The notes beneath the pieces were generated by a model. The model saw only the letters and a list, made by a program, of their open reading frames with translations, was not told the origin of the DNA and did no database searches. A stretch of DNA of 64,000 nt from positions 1-64,000 of the forward strand of contig CAJQUW010000468.1 in the NCBI GenBank assembly GCA_907163375.1, read 5' to 3'. The translations under genes were made by a program, and so were the position numbers. The DNA comes from Prostheceraeus crozeri (Eukaryota; Platyhelminthes; Polycladida; Euryleptidae). How positions within the stretch are numbered: the first letter of the stretch is position 1; the number at the start of each line of letters is the position of its first letter. Positions 30,750 to 41,206 of the stretch are shown one piece after another.

Positions 30750-33640
30750 AGAGGGGGGGGACGTCAGTGAAATTTCAAAATTTGATGAAAAATGTTTTGG
30801 TGACGGTCCCAGGTCGAAATTCCACACTTTGGAAAATTTTCAAAATTTTACCCATACAAAGTCACTCTGACACTTAGGATTTTTTCAGGTGAGCGAGCTC
30901 CGACCTAAAATCTTGTAACCGCTCTAACTTTTGAACGAAGACAGATAGGAACAAGCCGTTTCTTTCACTGAATTTGTCTCACTCTTAGCTTTCAAACGAG
31001 CTATCGCACGACAAAATCCGTCCACTGGAAGCCAAAATCGAAGCAAGCTGTCCAGAGGGGGGGGGACGTCAGTGAAATTTCAAAATTTGATGAAAAATGT
31101 TTTGGTGACGGTCCCATGTCGAAATTCCACACTTTGGAAAATTTTCAAAATTTTACCCATACAAAGTCACTCTGACACTTAGGATTTTTTCAGGTGAGCG
31201 AGCTCCGACCTAAAATCTTGTAACCGCTCTAACTTTTGAACGAAGACAGATAGGAACAAGCCGTTTCTTTCACTGAATTTGTCTCACTCTTAGCTTTCAA
31301 ACGAGCTATCGCACGACAAAATCCGTCCACTGGAAGCCAAAATCGAAGCAAGCTGTCCAGAGGGGGGGGACGTCAGTGAAATTTCAAAATTTGATGAAAA
31401 ATGTTTTGGTGACGGTCCCAGGTCGAAATTCCACACTTTGGAAAATTTTCAAAATTTTACCCATATAAAGTCACTCTGACACTTAGGATTTTTTCAGGTG
31501 AGCGAGCTCCGACCTAAAATCTTGTAACCGCTCTAACTTTTGAACGAAGACAGATAGGAACAAGCCGTTTCTTTCACTGAATTTGTCTCACTCTTAGCTT
31601 TCAAACGAGCTATCGCACGACAAAATCCGTCCACTGAAAGCCAAAATCGAAGCAAGCTGTCCAGAGGGGGGGGACGTCAGTGAAATTTCAAAATTTGATG
31701 AAAAATGTTTTGGTGACGGTCCCAGGTCGAAATTCCACACTTTGGAAAATTTTCAAAATTTTACCCATACAAAGTCACTCTGACACTTAGGATTTTTTCA
31801 GGTGAGCGAGCTCCGACCTAAAATCTTGTAACCGCTCTAACTTTTGAACGAAGACAGATAGGAACAAGCCGTTTCTTTCACTGAATTTGTCTCACTCTTA
31901 GCTTTCAAACGAGCTATCGCACGACAAAATCCGTCCACTGGAAGCCAAAATCGAAGCAAGCTGTCCAGAGGGGGGGGGGGACGTCAGTGAAATTTCAAAA
32001 TTTGATGAAAAATGTTTTGGTGACGGTCCCAGGTCGAAATTCCACACTTTGGAAAATTTTCAAAATTTTACCCATACAAAGTCACTCTGACACTTAGGAT
32101 TTTTTCAGGTGAGCGAGCTCCGACCTAAAATCTTGTAACCGCTCTAACTTTTGAACGAAGACAGATAGGAACAAGCCGTTTCTTTCACTGAATTTGTCTC
32201 ACTCTTAGCTTTCAAACGAGCTATCGCACGACAAAATCCGTCCACTGGAAGCCAAAATCGAAGCAAGCTGTCCAGAGGGGGGGGAACGTCAGTGAAATTT
32301 CAAAATTTGATGAAAAATGTTTTGGTGACGGTCCCAGGTCGAAATTCCACACTTTGGAAAATTTTCAAAATTTTACCCATACAAAGTCACTCTGACACTT
32401 AGGATTTTTTCAGGTGAGCGAGCTCCGACCTAAAATCTTGTAACCGCTCTAACTTTTGAACGAAGACAGATAGGAACAAGCCGATTCTTTCACTGAATCT
32501 GTCTCACTCTTAGCTTTCAAACGAGCTATCGCACGACAAAATCCGTCCACTGGAAGCCAAAATCGAAGCAAGCTGTCCAGAGGGGGGGGGACGTCAGTGA
32601 AATTTCAAAATTTGATGAAAAATGTTTTGGTGACGGTCCCAGGTCGAAATTCCACACTTTGGAAAATTTTCAAAATTTTACCCATACAAAGTCACTCTGA
32701 CACTTAGGACTTTTTCAGGTGAGCGAGCTCCGACCTAAAATCTTGTAACCGCTCTAACTTTTGAACGAAGACAGATAGGAACAAGCCGTTTCTTTCACTG
32801 AATTTGTCTCACTCTTAGCTTTCAAACGAGCTATGGCACGACAAAATCAAAATCCGTCCACTGGAAGCCAAAATCGAAGCGAACTGTCCAGAGGGGGGGG
32901 GACGTCAGCGAAAATTTTTTCTCTCCGATTGACTTGAAACTCACCATACAGATAAAGAATTTCACGCTGATTCCAAATCTGAAATCCGTTTTCCAATCCG
33001 ATGCTTCGTTTTGAAGCTAGAGCCCAAAACGTCCCAAATTCTAACTCTGTCGTTTTTCGCCAATGTCCCAAAATCTTAAATGGCGTCTCACATCTAAACG
33101 AAGACAGATATGAACAAGCCGTTCGTTTCACTGAATTTGTCTCACTCTTTGCTTTCAAACGAGCTATGGCACGACAAAATCCGTCCACTGGAAGCCAAAA
33201 TCGAAGCGAGCTGTCCAGAGGGGGGGGGACGTCAGCGAAAATTTTTCTCTCCGATTGACTTGAAACTCACCATACCGATGCAGAATTTCACGCCGAATCC
33301 GAATCCGACCTCCGTTTTCTCATCCGACCACTCCTTCCACTCGAAACAACCCATTTTACAACCCAACATTCAGCAGATTGCACGAAAAACATCAAAAACT
33401 ATAGCCTCAAGACTAATCCTGGCGGTCGCCCAAGTCCACCACGACACTCTATCGTTCCAGAGGGGGGGGACGTCAGCGAACAGTTTGTGAACACACCTGG
33501 CCGGCACACCACGACAGACTTCAACCTCTGTCTTTCCAGAGGGGGGGGGACTCAGACCCGAAGCACCACGGCGGCCGACCACGACACTCTGCCGTTCCAG
33601 AGGGGGGCGCCGGTCGAGTGTTCGCCGTTTTCTTACTACT
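30750..33640. repeat. Right terminal tandem array, about eight units plus short outer units
   Basis: GACGTCAG anchors after a G tract recur at 30,760, 31,065, 31,369, 31,673, 31,980, about 32,285 (variant), 32,590, 32,901 and 33,229. Spacing is mostly 304-307 bp, with two longer outer units of 311 and 328 bp. Short GC-rich units follow near 33,469, 33,550 and 33,603. G tracts vary from 7 to about 12 bases. The left arm has about four long units, so copy number has changed by about four since the arms were last alike. Confidence 0.9.
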
Positions 33641-33775
33641 TTTCAGTATCTGGTTTTCTATTGTCTCATTTTGATTCTGGTAATGTTGTAATCTGTATAT
33701 CATTCGCATCTGATGACTGTAATTGTCATCCAGCTGTTGTCATCATTTTGAATAAATACAAATACAAATACAGGG
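33641..33775 (+). mobile_element. LINE 3' end right of the Polinton-type insertion
   Basis: It starts with the duplicated TTTCAG, contains a stretch like 12,411-12,460 (CAGTATCTGG, GTCTCA, ATTCTGGTAAT) and ends in the short tandem tail AATACAAATACAAATACAG. Such tails mark the 3' end of CR1-like LINEs. The KIAA1586-like gene resumes right after it. Confidence 0.6.
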
Positions 33776-33781
33776 ATTGAC

Positions 33782-34072
33782 GTGTTTATGAATTTTTCCT
33801 CGAAGCATTGAGAGCTTCGATTCGCGTTTCTCATTATCGTCAGACAAACGCACTTCACAGGTGACCCATTCTTCAGCTAGGGATACATTTTTCTCTTTAT
33901 GAGGACCAAATCCACTTTTACTTGCCTCTTTGCAATTTTGAAAACCTAACTTTCCATTGTTTGGAAATAGCCATTGATGCTTTCCGGTGAATTCCTTCCT
34001 CTGCTTTTCCGTCCAAATACCTAGCCAAGGTGAGTGATTCTCCGCATCAGGAGCATATTGTCTGAGAGGCAT
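33782..34072 (-). pseudogene. KIAA1586-like hAT transposase, N-terminal part
   Basis: The minus frame starts MPLRQYAPDAENH and continues WLFPNNGKLGFQNCKEASKS, KEKNVSLAEEWVTCEV and LSMLRGKIHKH, the N-terminal zinc-finger region of KIAA1586-like hAT proteins (KLGCxxC, SxEWxxCEV, LRxKIxKH). The last residues before the LINE tail are IHKH. The next family block lies at 12.0 kb across the LINE and Polinton insertions. In mammals a relative became the host gene KIAA1586 (a SUMO ligase); here it is an element copy. Confidence 0.75.
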
Positions 34073-35684
34073 TCTTTACGGCATTTGAGTAAGCAGCAGC
34101 AGTATAAGAGTAGTGGCCTGATGAGATGTCTCGACTTCTTTTCTTAAAACTGAAAATTAAAATATCGAAAATAAGAAAATGCCTTTAAAGCAGCTTTGTC
34201 AAACTTATAAAAATTGTCCATCGTTCACTGTTTCTTTATTTGCTTCAGATTGGCGATCATCACAGCCTCTTCTACGTAACATTGTTTATCTGTCAGCTAG
34301 GAATTAGAAGATATCAGCAATTAGGTCTAAAAGTGAGAAAATGTGATTCAAACTCTCCTGTGATTTACAAGCACTATTTATTTGGCCACAGTTGCAGCGT
34401 GCATATTGTGTATTTACATGTGTGCAACCATTTTTGTATAGCATATAAAATTAGAATAATTACATGACAGATATAGGCTCACTGTCTACTTAATTTAATC
34501 TTAACTTAGCTACTTCCAAAGATAAGACGAACCACCATGTCATCTCATGCCCAGAGCTTCTGGCAAATCGGGAAAAACTTTAAACTTCTGTCTCCATTCT
34601 CTGGTCGATCCGTCACAGATGGTTAGACTGATCTGGGTACCAGCTAGCTTCTCAGACTGTCAAAGTTAATCATCGATACTACACCCAGACAGGTCATCTG
34701 AAGGAAGTAGGGGAAAGGAATTAAATATCTATTAAAACATAAAGCATCTGATTGCCAGCTGTCACTAGCAGTATCCTACTCTGATGGCCAGGTCGGTGGT
34801 GCACTAAGCCCTTAAGTCATTTTTCTTTCGGCGGCTTCATTAAGCGGAGCTCCTCCACGCTCCCACCAAAGCCGATCACCGGGGAAGATGTCCCTGTAGC
34901 GTGGATCAGCAAACCGAAGTAGTCAAATCTGTTATACCAGAATTGACGCAGCGACAGGGCTCCTGGTGCCGCTGAAGAGATAATTCTGCACATACTGAAC
35001 TGTGCCACCGATCTTCAGTTTACATCATTTTTCATCAAATTTGTCGTTTGATACAATGTACTCGTACCTACCAAAGTAAGTATGGTACTTGCTTTTACAA
35101 ATCAACTGAAGCCAACTCGTGAGCAACTTGATTGTTGAATTGTCAATTGAACACGCTTTACAGTTGACATATTGTTTAGGAAGAGCGAATAACATATCAG
35201 GAGAGATCTTCGAGCAACGTGATCGGGTGTTCGATAAAAATTAGGTCTCTGTCACAGTATGTTGGACGTCATAGCATGACTGGTCTATTTATATACTGCT
35301 GTGAGTAGACTGTAGAGCTCACGCTAAAGCTCTGATGAGAAAGCATAAGACGGATGGAATGACAGACCTGCGACTCTCTAAGCACTGTATGCAGCATACA
35401 CGCGTATTCCAGACAGATCATCTGATGCAAAGTAAGTATATAAGAGTTCTTTGATCTGATTTGCTCATATCCATAAGCTTTCATAAAAAAAGAAGACGAT
35501 AAGGATCAACAATTTGTTTTCAACATAGCCTCCATTTGCTTGCATCTTACAGTCACTTTCAAAACTCATTTATGGTGCAGGTACGTTCAAGTCACATATT
35601 TGTGGAGAGGGTGCGGTAATCTCAAAATATTTCGGTGGGGGTACGCCGCCGAACTGCCGCGTAGCCCCGCCCACTACACCACTG
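34073..35684. other. 5' flank of the hAT gene up to the element's right end
   Basis: No further gene is supported. The last 90 bp before 35,684 are GC-rich (GTACGCCGCCGAACTGCCGC), typical of subterminal hAT sequence. A GC-richer patch at 34,815-34,985 has a 63-aa minus frame that I do not recognise. Confidence 0.4.
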
Positions 35685-35692
35685 AGTAGGGG

Positions 35693-36519
35693 AAACGACA
35701 AGGTGTCGTCCTTGGGCGCGAAAGGGTTTTAATTGTGATTTGAACACAAAAAATACTCTTAGGCTGATCCATGGCCTGAGCAGAATAGTATGACACATCG
35801 AATTGGATGTGGTTTGGGTCATTATCACTTCAAGAGTTGTCGCGACATGTTGTGCTCAGCGCAACAAGTTAGATCAGGTATGCCTAGTGACAAAACAAAA
35901 CTGATTTGAAATAGTGGAATCTGAGCCCATATTCTTGATCAGGAGGCTGAAATTGATCAATGCGGAAGTTATTTTGAATAGAACCTCGCTGTAATATATA
36001 GTGGTTCCGCTGGGTGGCTCCGTCAACTTCACATAGGCCTACGTGTACGTGACCATAGAGTAACGCTACCATATGAAATGCGAACTAGACATTTTTTTGT
36101 ATATACCATTTAATTGTGAAGTATATGTTATGTTGGAATTGAAGCAGTGGTTTCAATAGAGAGAAAGTTTCCAACCACACGAGTCTTCTAATTGATTATT
36201 CCATGTACTTAACACTTCCGGCTACTCGAAAGCAACTTATAATTGCCTTACGGCTACAGAGAAGCGAGTTATCAGTGTTTTTTGGTCAGTACCAAGCAAC
36301 TCACATCGACTTGGTTACTATCGGTACATTTATTGAGATGACCTAGGATTGTTTATAGCAACGAACTTGACAAAAACCCCCAAATTTTGAAAGCGAATTA
36401 GACAACGACTTAGTTATGACAAGACAGTGCTATCTGACTGTGATAGTAAGTACGTGATGCGGTGTGCAGACTTTATAAACAGCTACACTGTTACAGCCTG
36501 ACGTCATTAACAGCATCAA
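35693..36519. other. Gene-free stretch right of the hAT element
   Basis: No convincing open frame or element end is seen. With the hAT removed it joins 8,228. It leads into the piggyBac relic. Confidence 0.35.
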
Positions 36520-38065
36520 CATGAAAATATAATTGTGGGCGGTGTTGATCTTTCGGATCAACATTTTGCAAAACTGAGTATAGTCCGCAAATCGCAGGTT
36601 TTGTGAGGAAATGGGGACTCCATTACTTGCAGAGATTGGTATTGAATACCAGTGGCGGCTTTAGCGATCATGCCCTTCATGCTCAGCATGACGAAGTATT
36701 TTGTCTAATTTTCCTCCACACAAATCAACGATGTCAACCACAAGAAAGGGAAAGTTTTGAATCAACAAAAAAACTTCCAACATCATTTGATTACATTTGA
36801 CAACATTTGATTACTATGTCAGATCATGTTGCTGTGACATTAGGGTCATACTCAATTAAGATTTATCAAGTAGCTAACTTGTTCTAAAAAATTCAGGGGA
36901 ACGCAAGTCAATTCGAGCATACCTCATTTGTTATTGGCCGGATCATCTGACGGGAGAACAATAGCAAAATCTGCGGATGACGATTTTCATACTCCATCTC
37001 ATGCCGTGGACGGGAAGCACAAATGATACGTATAGCTCGTTTCAACCAACTAACGGTAGCTGATTGGACGGCAATCTGCTGATTTTATCGGTGTAGTGAG
37101 ATCATGAGATGTCTCGAGTCTCAGTTGCACGATTGAAACCCCATCGAATTGACTTCCTTTATAAGTAATTCAATATCTTCCAATGTTAATACAGCTTGTG
37201 ATTTTGTGCGATTGACGGTGTTTTTACTATCTTAAATGCATGCTTCAAATAACTAGAACTTGAATATTATTTAATATACATTATCTGGTGATTAAATTTA
37301 GCCGTGGTCTTCTACATGCTTGCATATGTAGATATGTCTAGGAGCAAATAGTATAATAGGCTATGCATGCATCAGATTATCATCGGATGTACTCAAACAT
37401 ACAAATCATGTAGCCTACGCCTGGAATTTTATTTTAAGCGTATTTTGGCTGATACAGTATGTAGATCATTAGAATTATGCCTAGCCCTACACCATATTCA
37501 CTGGATTACCTGATGTGAAAAGTAGGCGGCTTGCATGTTTGAATTATAATTAGGAAAGGGCAAATGCAAATGGAATGAGATTAAAATTTTGTTCATCGAA
37601 TTCGTAACTTTCTTAAGTTGCATGATATTAAGCTACATTATGCTACATCAGTTGCATGGTTAAAAATCCTCGTATGATAGCTGTCACACATACTTTTTTC
37701 CTCATGATGCGAAAAAATTGATGAGCATGACCTAACAGAAATCCATAGAGCCGCCACTGTTGAATACCTTCTCTTTAAAAAGGAGAGAGCTAGACAATCG
37801 AAATCAGTTTGAAGAGTTTACCAAAAAAGTTTGTCTGAGCCTACACGTCAGCTCCGTCTATCTATTTCTCCACCAGAAAATGCGGAATCGCCTTTTCACC
37901 TGCAACGTAGGGCCCGCCACCGACAAGAAACGTTGGAAGGCCAGACTGCGATGCCCTGAATGCTACAGGCATAATCAGCGTAGCAATGCGTACTAAGTGT
38001 GTTTAGGTTGTCCGGCAGCCCTCTCCACTGTGTGGATTGTTTCAAAATATGGCATGATGCTTGAG
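36520..38065 (+). pseudogene. piggyBac-like transposase relic, split by a hAT-like element
   Basis: Before the insertion (to 36,651), GGVDLSDQ (about 36,540-36,563) and RKWGLHYLQRLVLNT can be read. After it (from 37,760) come KRRELDNRNQFEEFTKKVC, then the cysteine-rich C-terminus RCPECYRHNQRS and, after a stop and frame change, CVDCFKIWHDA near 38,030-38,063. These are the piggyBac GVDxxDQ block, third-domain helices and C-terminal zinc domain, in order. The N-terminal half and first catalytic residues are not recognisable. The relic has at least one stop and one frame change. Confidence 0.75.
36652..37759. mobile_element. Non-autonomous hAT-like element with duplication TTGAATAC
   Basis: The exact 8-bp repeat TTGAATAC flanks it (36,644-36,651 and 37,760-37,767). 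The ends are inverted: CAGTGGCGGCTTTAG on the left and (reversed) CAGTGGCGGCTCTAT on the right. It is 1,108 bp with no transposase. It sits inside the piggyBac relic and so is younger than it. Confidence 0.9.
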
Positions 38066-38279
38066 TCCAATGGAGACATGATTTGATACTAACTGAGCAA
38101 GTCGAGGGCTTTTTTTTTGATGATTTTTGATTATATTTTCATTGTAGATGTATAAATTATGATTTTATTATGATTTTCAGTCTTTATCATTTTTTACAGC
38201 TACGGGTGTTAAAATTATTTTGAGCTACTTGCGAAAAGAAATTGCGAAAAATCCGTTGTATTATACCTAGGCCTGGAAC

Positions 38280-38637
38280 TATGACCTTGGTGTCACTATC
38301 TCAAAAGACCTAAACCTTCGTTGTATTGTATAAAGGCAGCTAGTTATTCGTGCTCAACAGGTATTAGGCTGCATGAAGTTTTGTTTTGAATCTGTGGACC
38401 CCTCGGCCTCAATCGCATGTGTAAAGCATTCGTTCGACCTTATTTAGTTTTGGTCTTCAATATGGTGTTCTGAGACATTCAAGTCGTTGAAAATGTCCAA
38501 AGACGAATTACCCGGATGCTGTTTCCCGATATTTGACATCTGGATTATCATTAATCGCTGCATTTTCGATTCTCGGGATCAAGACTTTGCAAACGAAGCG
38601 GCGCCAAGACTTTTACCTTCTATAATACCTTCTTATA
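38280..38637 (+). pseudogene. LINE reverse-transcriptase C-terminal relic, left part
   Basis: In changing plus frames one can read DLGVTISKDL, FVRPYLVFGLQYGV and TLQTKRRQDFYLL, matching the C-terminal region of CR1/Jockey-type ORF2 (DLGV..S..L, RP.LEYG..VW, R..DL). The series stops at the Tigger insertion (38,638) and resumes after 40,867. Several frame changes are present. Confidence 0.65.
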
Positions 38638-40865
38638 CAGTATAATCCCGTTATAACGTACACCGGATATAACGTACACTCGGTTATAACGGACACATAA
38701 AATATTCCCGGCAAAATTTCCTATCTGACCCATATTAAAACACCCTGGTTATAGCGTACATGGCTATAACGTACAATTGGATATAACGGACACAAATTTC
38801 ACTCCGATGGAAATTTAACGTACAAGTCCGCTTGTACTTATCTCATAGTTCCTGACAGTAGTAGATTTTCTCAGCAATATTTCTTTGTAAAAGTGTTAGA
38901 AGTACAACCAACCAATGAAATTCTCGCCAGAAGGTTTGAAATTATCGAGAGATTCGCCATGTTGATATCAGAGCAAACTTTTATATCTCAGCGTTCAAGC
39001 ATGTCTCGCAAGCGTCAATCACTCTCTTTTGAAATGAAAAGGTCCATCTGTGAGCAGATAGAAAAAAAGTCGAAGACTCAAGCGGAGCTACGGCTTGTCG
39101 AGAGCAACAATAAACACGATATGGTCGCAACGGGAAAAGTACAAAACGAGCTGTTTCAGTGATAAAACGAAGAAAATGCGGAAAGGAATCTATGAAGATG
39201 TTGAACAGGCGCTAATGACATGGCTTATACAAGCACGATCTTTGGGTGCACCGGTAACGGGACCGCTGCTCAAGGAGAAGGCCAATCAATTAGCTGCACA
39301 ACTCGGACAAACTGACTTCAAATGCAGTGACGGGTGGTTTGACAGATTCAAGGCCCGACATGATGTGACTTTTCGAATCGTCAGTGCAGAATCAAATGAT
39401 GCTCCACAAGCTGCTATTGATGACTGGCAGAAGAAATTGCCTGCGATCCTGGCTAGCTTTGATCCATGCGATGTTTTCAACGCAGACGAAACGGCCCTTT
39501 TCTTTCAACTGCTTCCAAGTAAAACTTTTACCTACAAAGGTGATCCATGCCATGGAGGGAAAAATAGCAAGCAACGTTTGACTCTGATGATTGGCACAAA
39601 CATGGATGGATCTGAGAAACTCCCCATTTTGGCTATAGGAAAGTCAGCCAAGCCTCGTTGTTTTCAAAACGTCAAAAAGCTGCCAGTGACTTACCGAAAC
39701 AATAAGAAGGCATGGATGACGAGCACGTTATTCCGAGAATGGATTGAGAATCTTGACAATTACTTCGGCAAGAAAAAGCGGCGCATTCTACTCATCGTTG
39801 ACAATTGTTCCTCGCATGATCCTGCTCTTTCTACTTCCCTGAAGAACATTGATCTCAAATTTCTACCCCCAAATTGCACAAGTCACCTCCAGCCATGTGA
39901 CCTTGGCATCATAAAAAATCAAAAAGTTCATTACCGACGTCGTCTTTCACGGAAACTATTGGAGGCCATCGAAAACAATGAAGCGGACAATTTCCATGTG
40001 GACATTCTTCAGTGTTTGCGGTGGATCCGAACTGTGTGGGAAAATGAAGTATGTCAGACAACGATAGCTAACTGCTTCCACAAAGCTGGATTCACTAGGG
40101 AGAAGGAAGTTGAAGAAATCAATGTAGACCCTCTTGAAGCTGAGGATGCTTTAAGAGATCTTGGAAACATTTTCGAACGCATGCGTAGCTTTGACTTTGT
40201 GGTTTCTGGCTCCGCCGAAGACTTCGCCAGTGCTGATGACATTGTCTACACGACTCAAGCGCTGTCTGACAGAGAGATAGCGCGAAGTATAAGAAACGAT
40301 CAGGATATGTGTGAGTCCAGCAGTGATGAAGACGAAGTAAGTGCATCTTTGCCACCACCGACTTCGACTGAAGCGAAGGAAGCAATTTCTGCTCTTCAGC
40401 GCTACCTTGAGTTCGCTGGAGCTAGTGACGAATTATTCCTATCATTAAGCAAAGTAGACAGCTACCTACATCATTTGCCACACAAAAAGCAGACTCTTGT
40501 AACTTCCTTCTTTAAACCACTGTGAATATTTAGCTATAAGAGGCTAAAGCCTAGCCAAAGTTTGCATATGAAGTTGATTATGACACCTGTAATTTGTAGA
40601 CCTATTTGCAATTTGTGCTGCCAGTGATTTGCAATGACTTATGCTTTAAGATTATGATTTATATGCATGTCTCTAATCATGATTATTTAAGTATTTTTTG
40701 TGTCAAATTACTTGTTCTGATCATGCCACATCAAAAAAGTAAGTGTATAGAGGCAGTCTAGATAACAAAATATGGGAAAATGCCTTACCCTGGATATAAC
40801 GTACATCGGATATAACGGACATTTTTTTTATTCCCGTGAGTGTACGTTATAGCGGGATTATACTG
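38638..40865 (+). mobile_element. Tigger/pogo element, nearly complete
   Basis: TA stands on both sides (38,636-38,637 and 40,866-40,867). The ends are inverted repeats: CAGTATAATCCCGTTATAAC on the left and (reversed) CAGTATAATCCCGCTATAAC on the right. Subterminal copies of GGATATAACG/GTACGTTATA type motifs follow on both sides and are likely transposase-binding sites. It is 2,228 bp with one transposase gene and a single visible frame change, so it is young. It lies inside a LINE relic. Confidence 0.9.
39001..40525 (+). pseudogene. Tigger/pogo (DDE1) transposase with one frame change
   Basis: The start ATG at 39,001 gives MSRKRQSLSFEMKRSICEQI, the CENP-B-type helix-turn-helix. Near 39,093 the frame shifts by one base and continues with LSRATINTIWSQREKYKT. 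The second CENP-B-type DNA-binding domain follows (residues about 30-110), then the DDE core: FNADETALFF (first Asp), LLIVDNCSSHD (second) and NCTSHLQPCDLGIIK (third). Total length is about 505 aa, as in relatives of TIGD4/TIGD6. The last 100 residues are acidic. Only one lesion is visible. Confidence 0.85.
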
Positions 40866-40867
40866 TA

Positions 40868-41150
40868 TAATAATTCAATGTCATGTTTCTGTTCCATTTT
40901 GATGTTTAATCGGAAATTTAAGTCGCACTCGTGGTCATAAGTATAAATTAAGGTGTCAATTTCCAAATTCATTGTGTGGAGGTAATTGGTTCTCATGTGG
41001 CATTATTCCCTTTTGGAATGATTTGCCGACAGATTGCGTTGAGTGCTGAAGTAGGCCTACTAGTACTTTTAAAAAATGTCGGATTCTTACTTTGAAGAAA
41101 TTGCTTGACTTTCTTGAAAAAATTTCTTCTTGCTTAGCTGTTATTTGAAA
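40868..41150 (+). pseudogene. LINE relic, right part after the Tigger insertion
   Basis: Translation in mixed frames gives RTHVALFPFWNDLPTDCVE-like residues near 40,990-41,045, the FF..R....WN.LP end of CR1/Jockey ORF2, followed by a leucine-rich end. It continues the piece ending at 38,637. Confidence 0.6.
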
Positions 41151-41206
41151 TTGTATGGATTGCTCTCATTGGAGCTTATTTTGAAATACAAAAGATGGGA
41201 TGTATT

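Larger units (their letters stand above)
12791..33640. mobile_element. Palindromic Polinton-type (Maverick-like) element, 20,850 bp
   Basis: It starts AGTAGTAAGAAAACGGCG and ends with the exact inverse, inside the 6-bp duplication TTTCAG; a 5'-AG start and 6-bp duplication are published Polinton traits. Unusually, the inverted repeats are not a few hundred bp but about 10 kb each and meet near 22,530 around a loop of about 60 bp. Each arm carries terminal repeats, a 394-aa coiled-coil gene, a 149-aa gene, a polymerase B gene and a central gene. No integrase, ATPase, protease or capsid gene is seen. The main frames are open and identical or nearly so between arms, so it is young or its arms are kept alike. 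The right copy of the central gene is partial; otherwise the element looks whole in structure, though without the usual Polinton gene set. Confidence 0.85.
8237..35684 (-). mobile_element. hAT element, KIAA1586-like group, inflated by nested insertions
   Basis: The left end CAGTGGTGTAGT (8,237) and the right end ACTACACCACTG (35,684) are perfect 12-bp inverted repeats. The exact 8-bp duplication AGTAGGGG flanks them (8,229-8,236 and 35,685-35,692), the hAT hallmark. Between them, on the minus strand, lie three collinear pieces of one KIAA1586-like transposase: N-terminal at 33.8-34.1 kb, middle at 11.4-12.0 kb, C-terminal at 9.0-10.1 kb. Subtracting the Polinton-type element, the LINE piece and the small hAT insertion leaves about 4.4 kb, a normal size for an autonomous hAT. 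It is inactive because its gene is split and has frameshifts. Confidence 0.85.

Noticed and set aside
12791-33640. The palindrome as a pure assembly artefact
   Set aside because: Different unique flanks carry one exact 6-bp duplication, array copy numbers differ, and the arms show a few clustered differences. An artefact is still possible and long reads should decide, but the evidence favours a real structure.
8237-35684. KIAA1586 as a domesticated host gene
   Set aside because: The coding pieces sit between hAT ends with an 8-bp duplication and are split and frame-changed, so this copy is an element.
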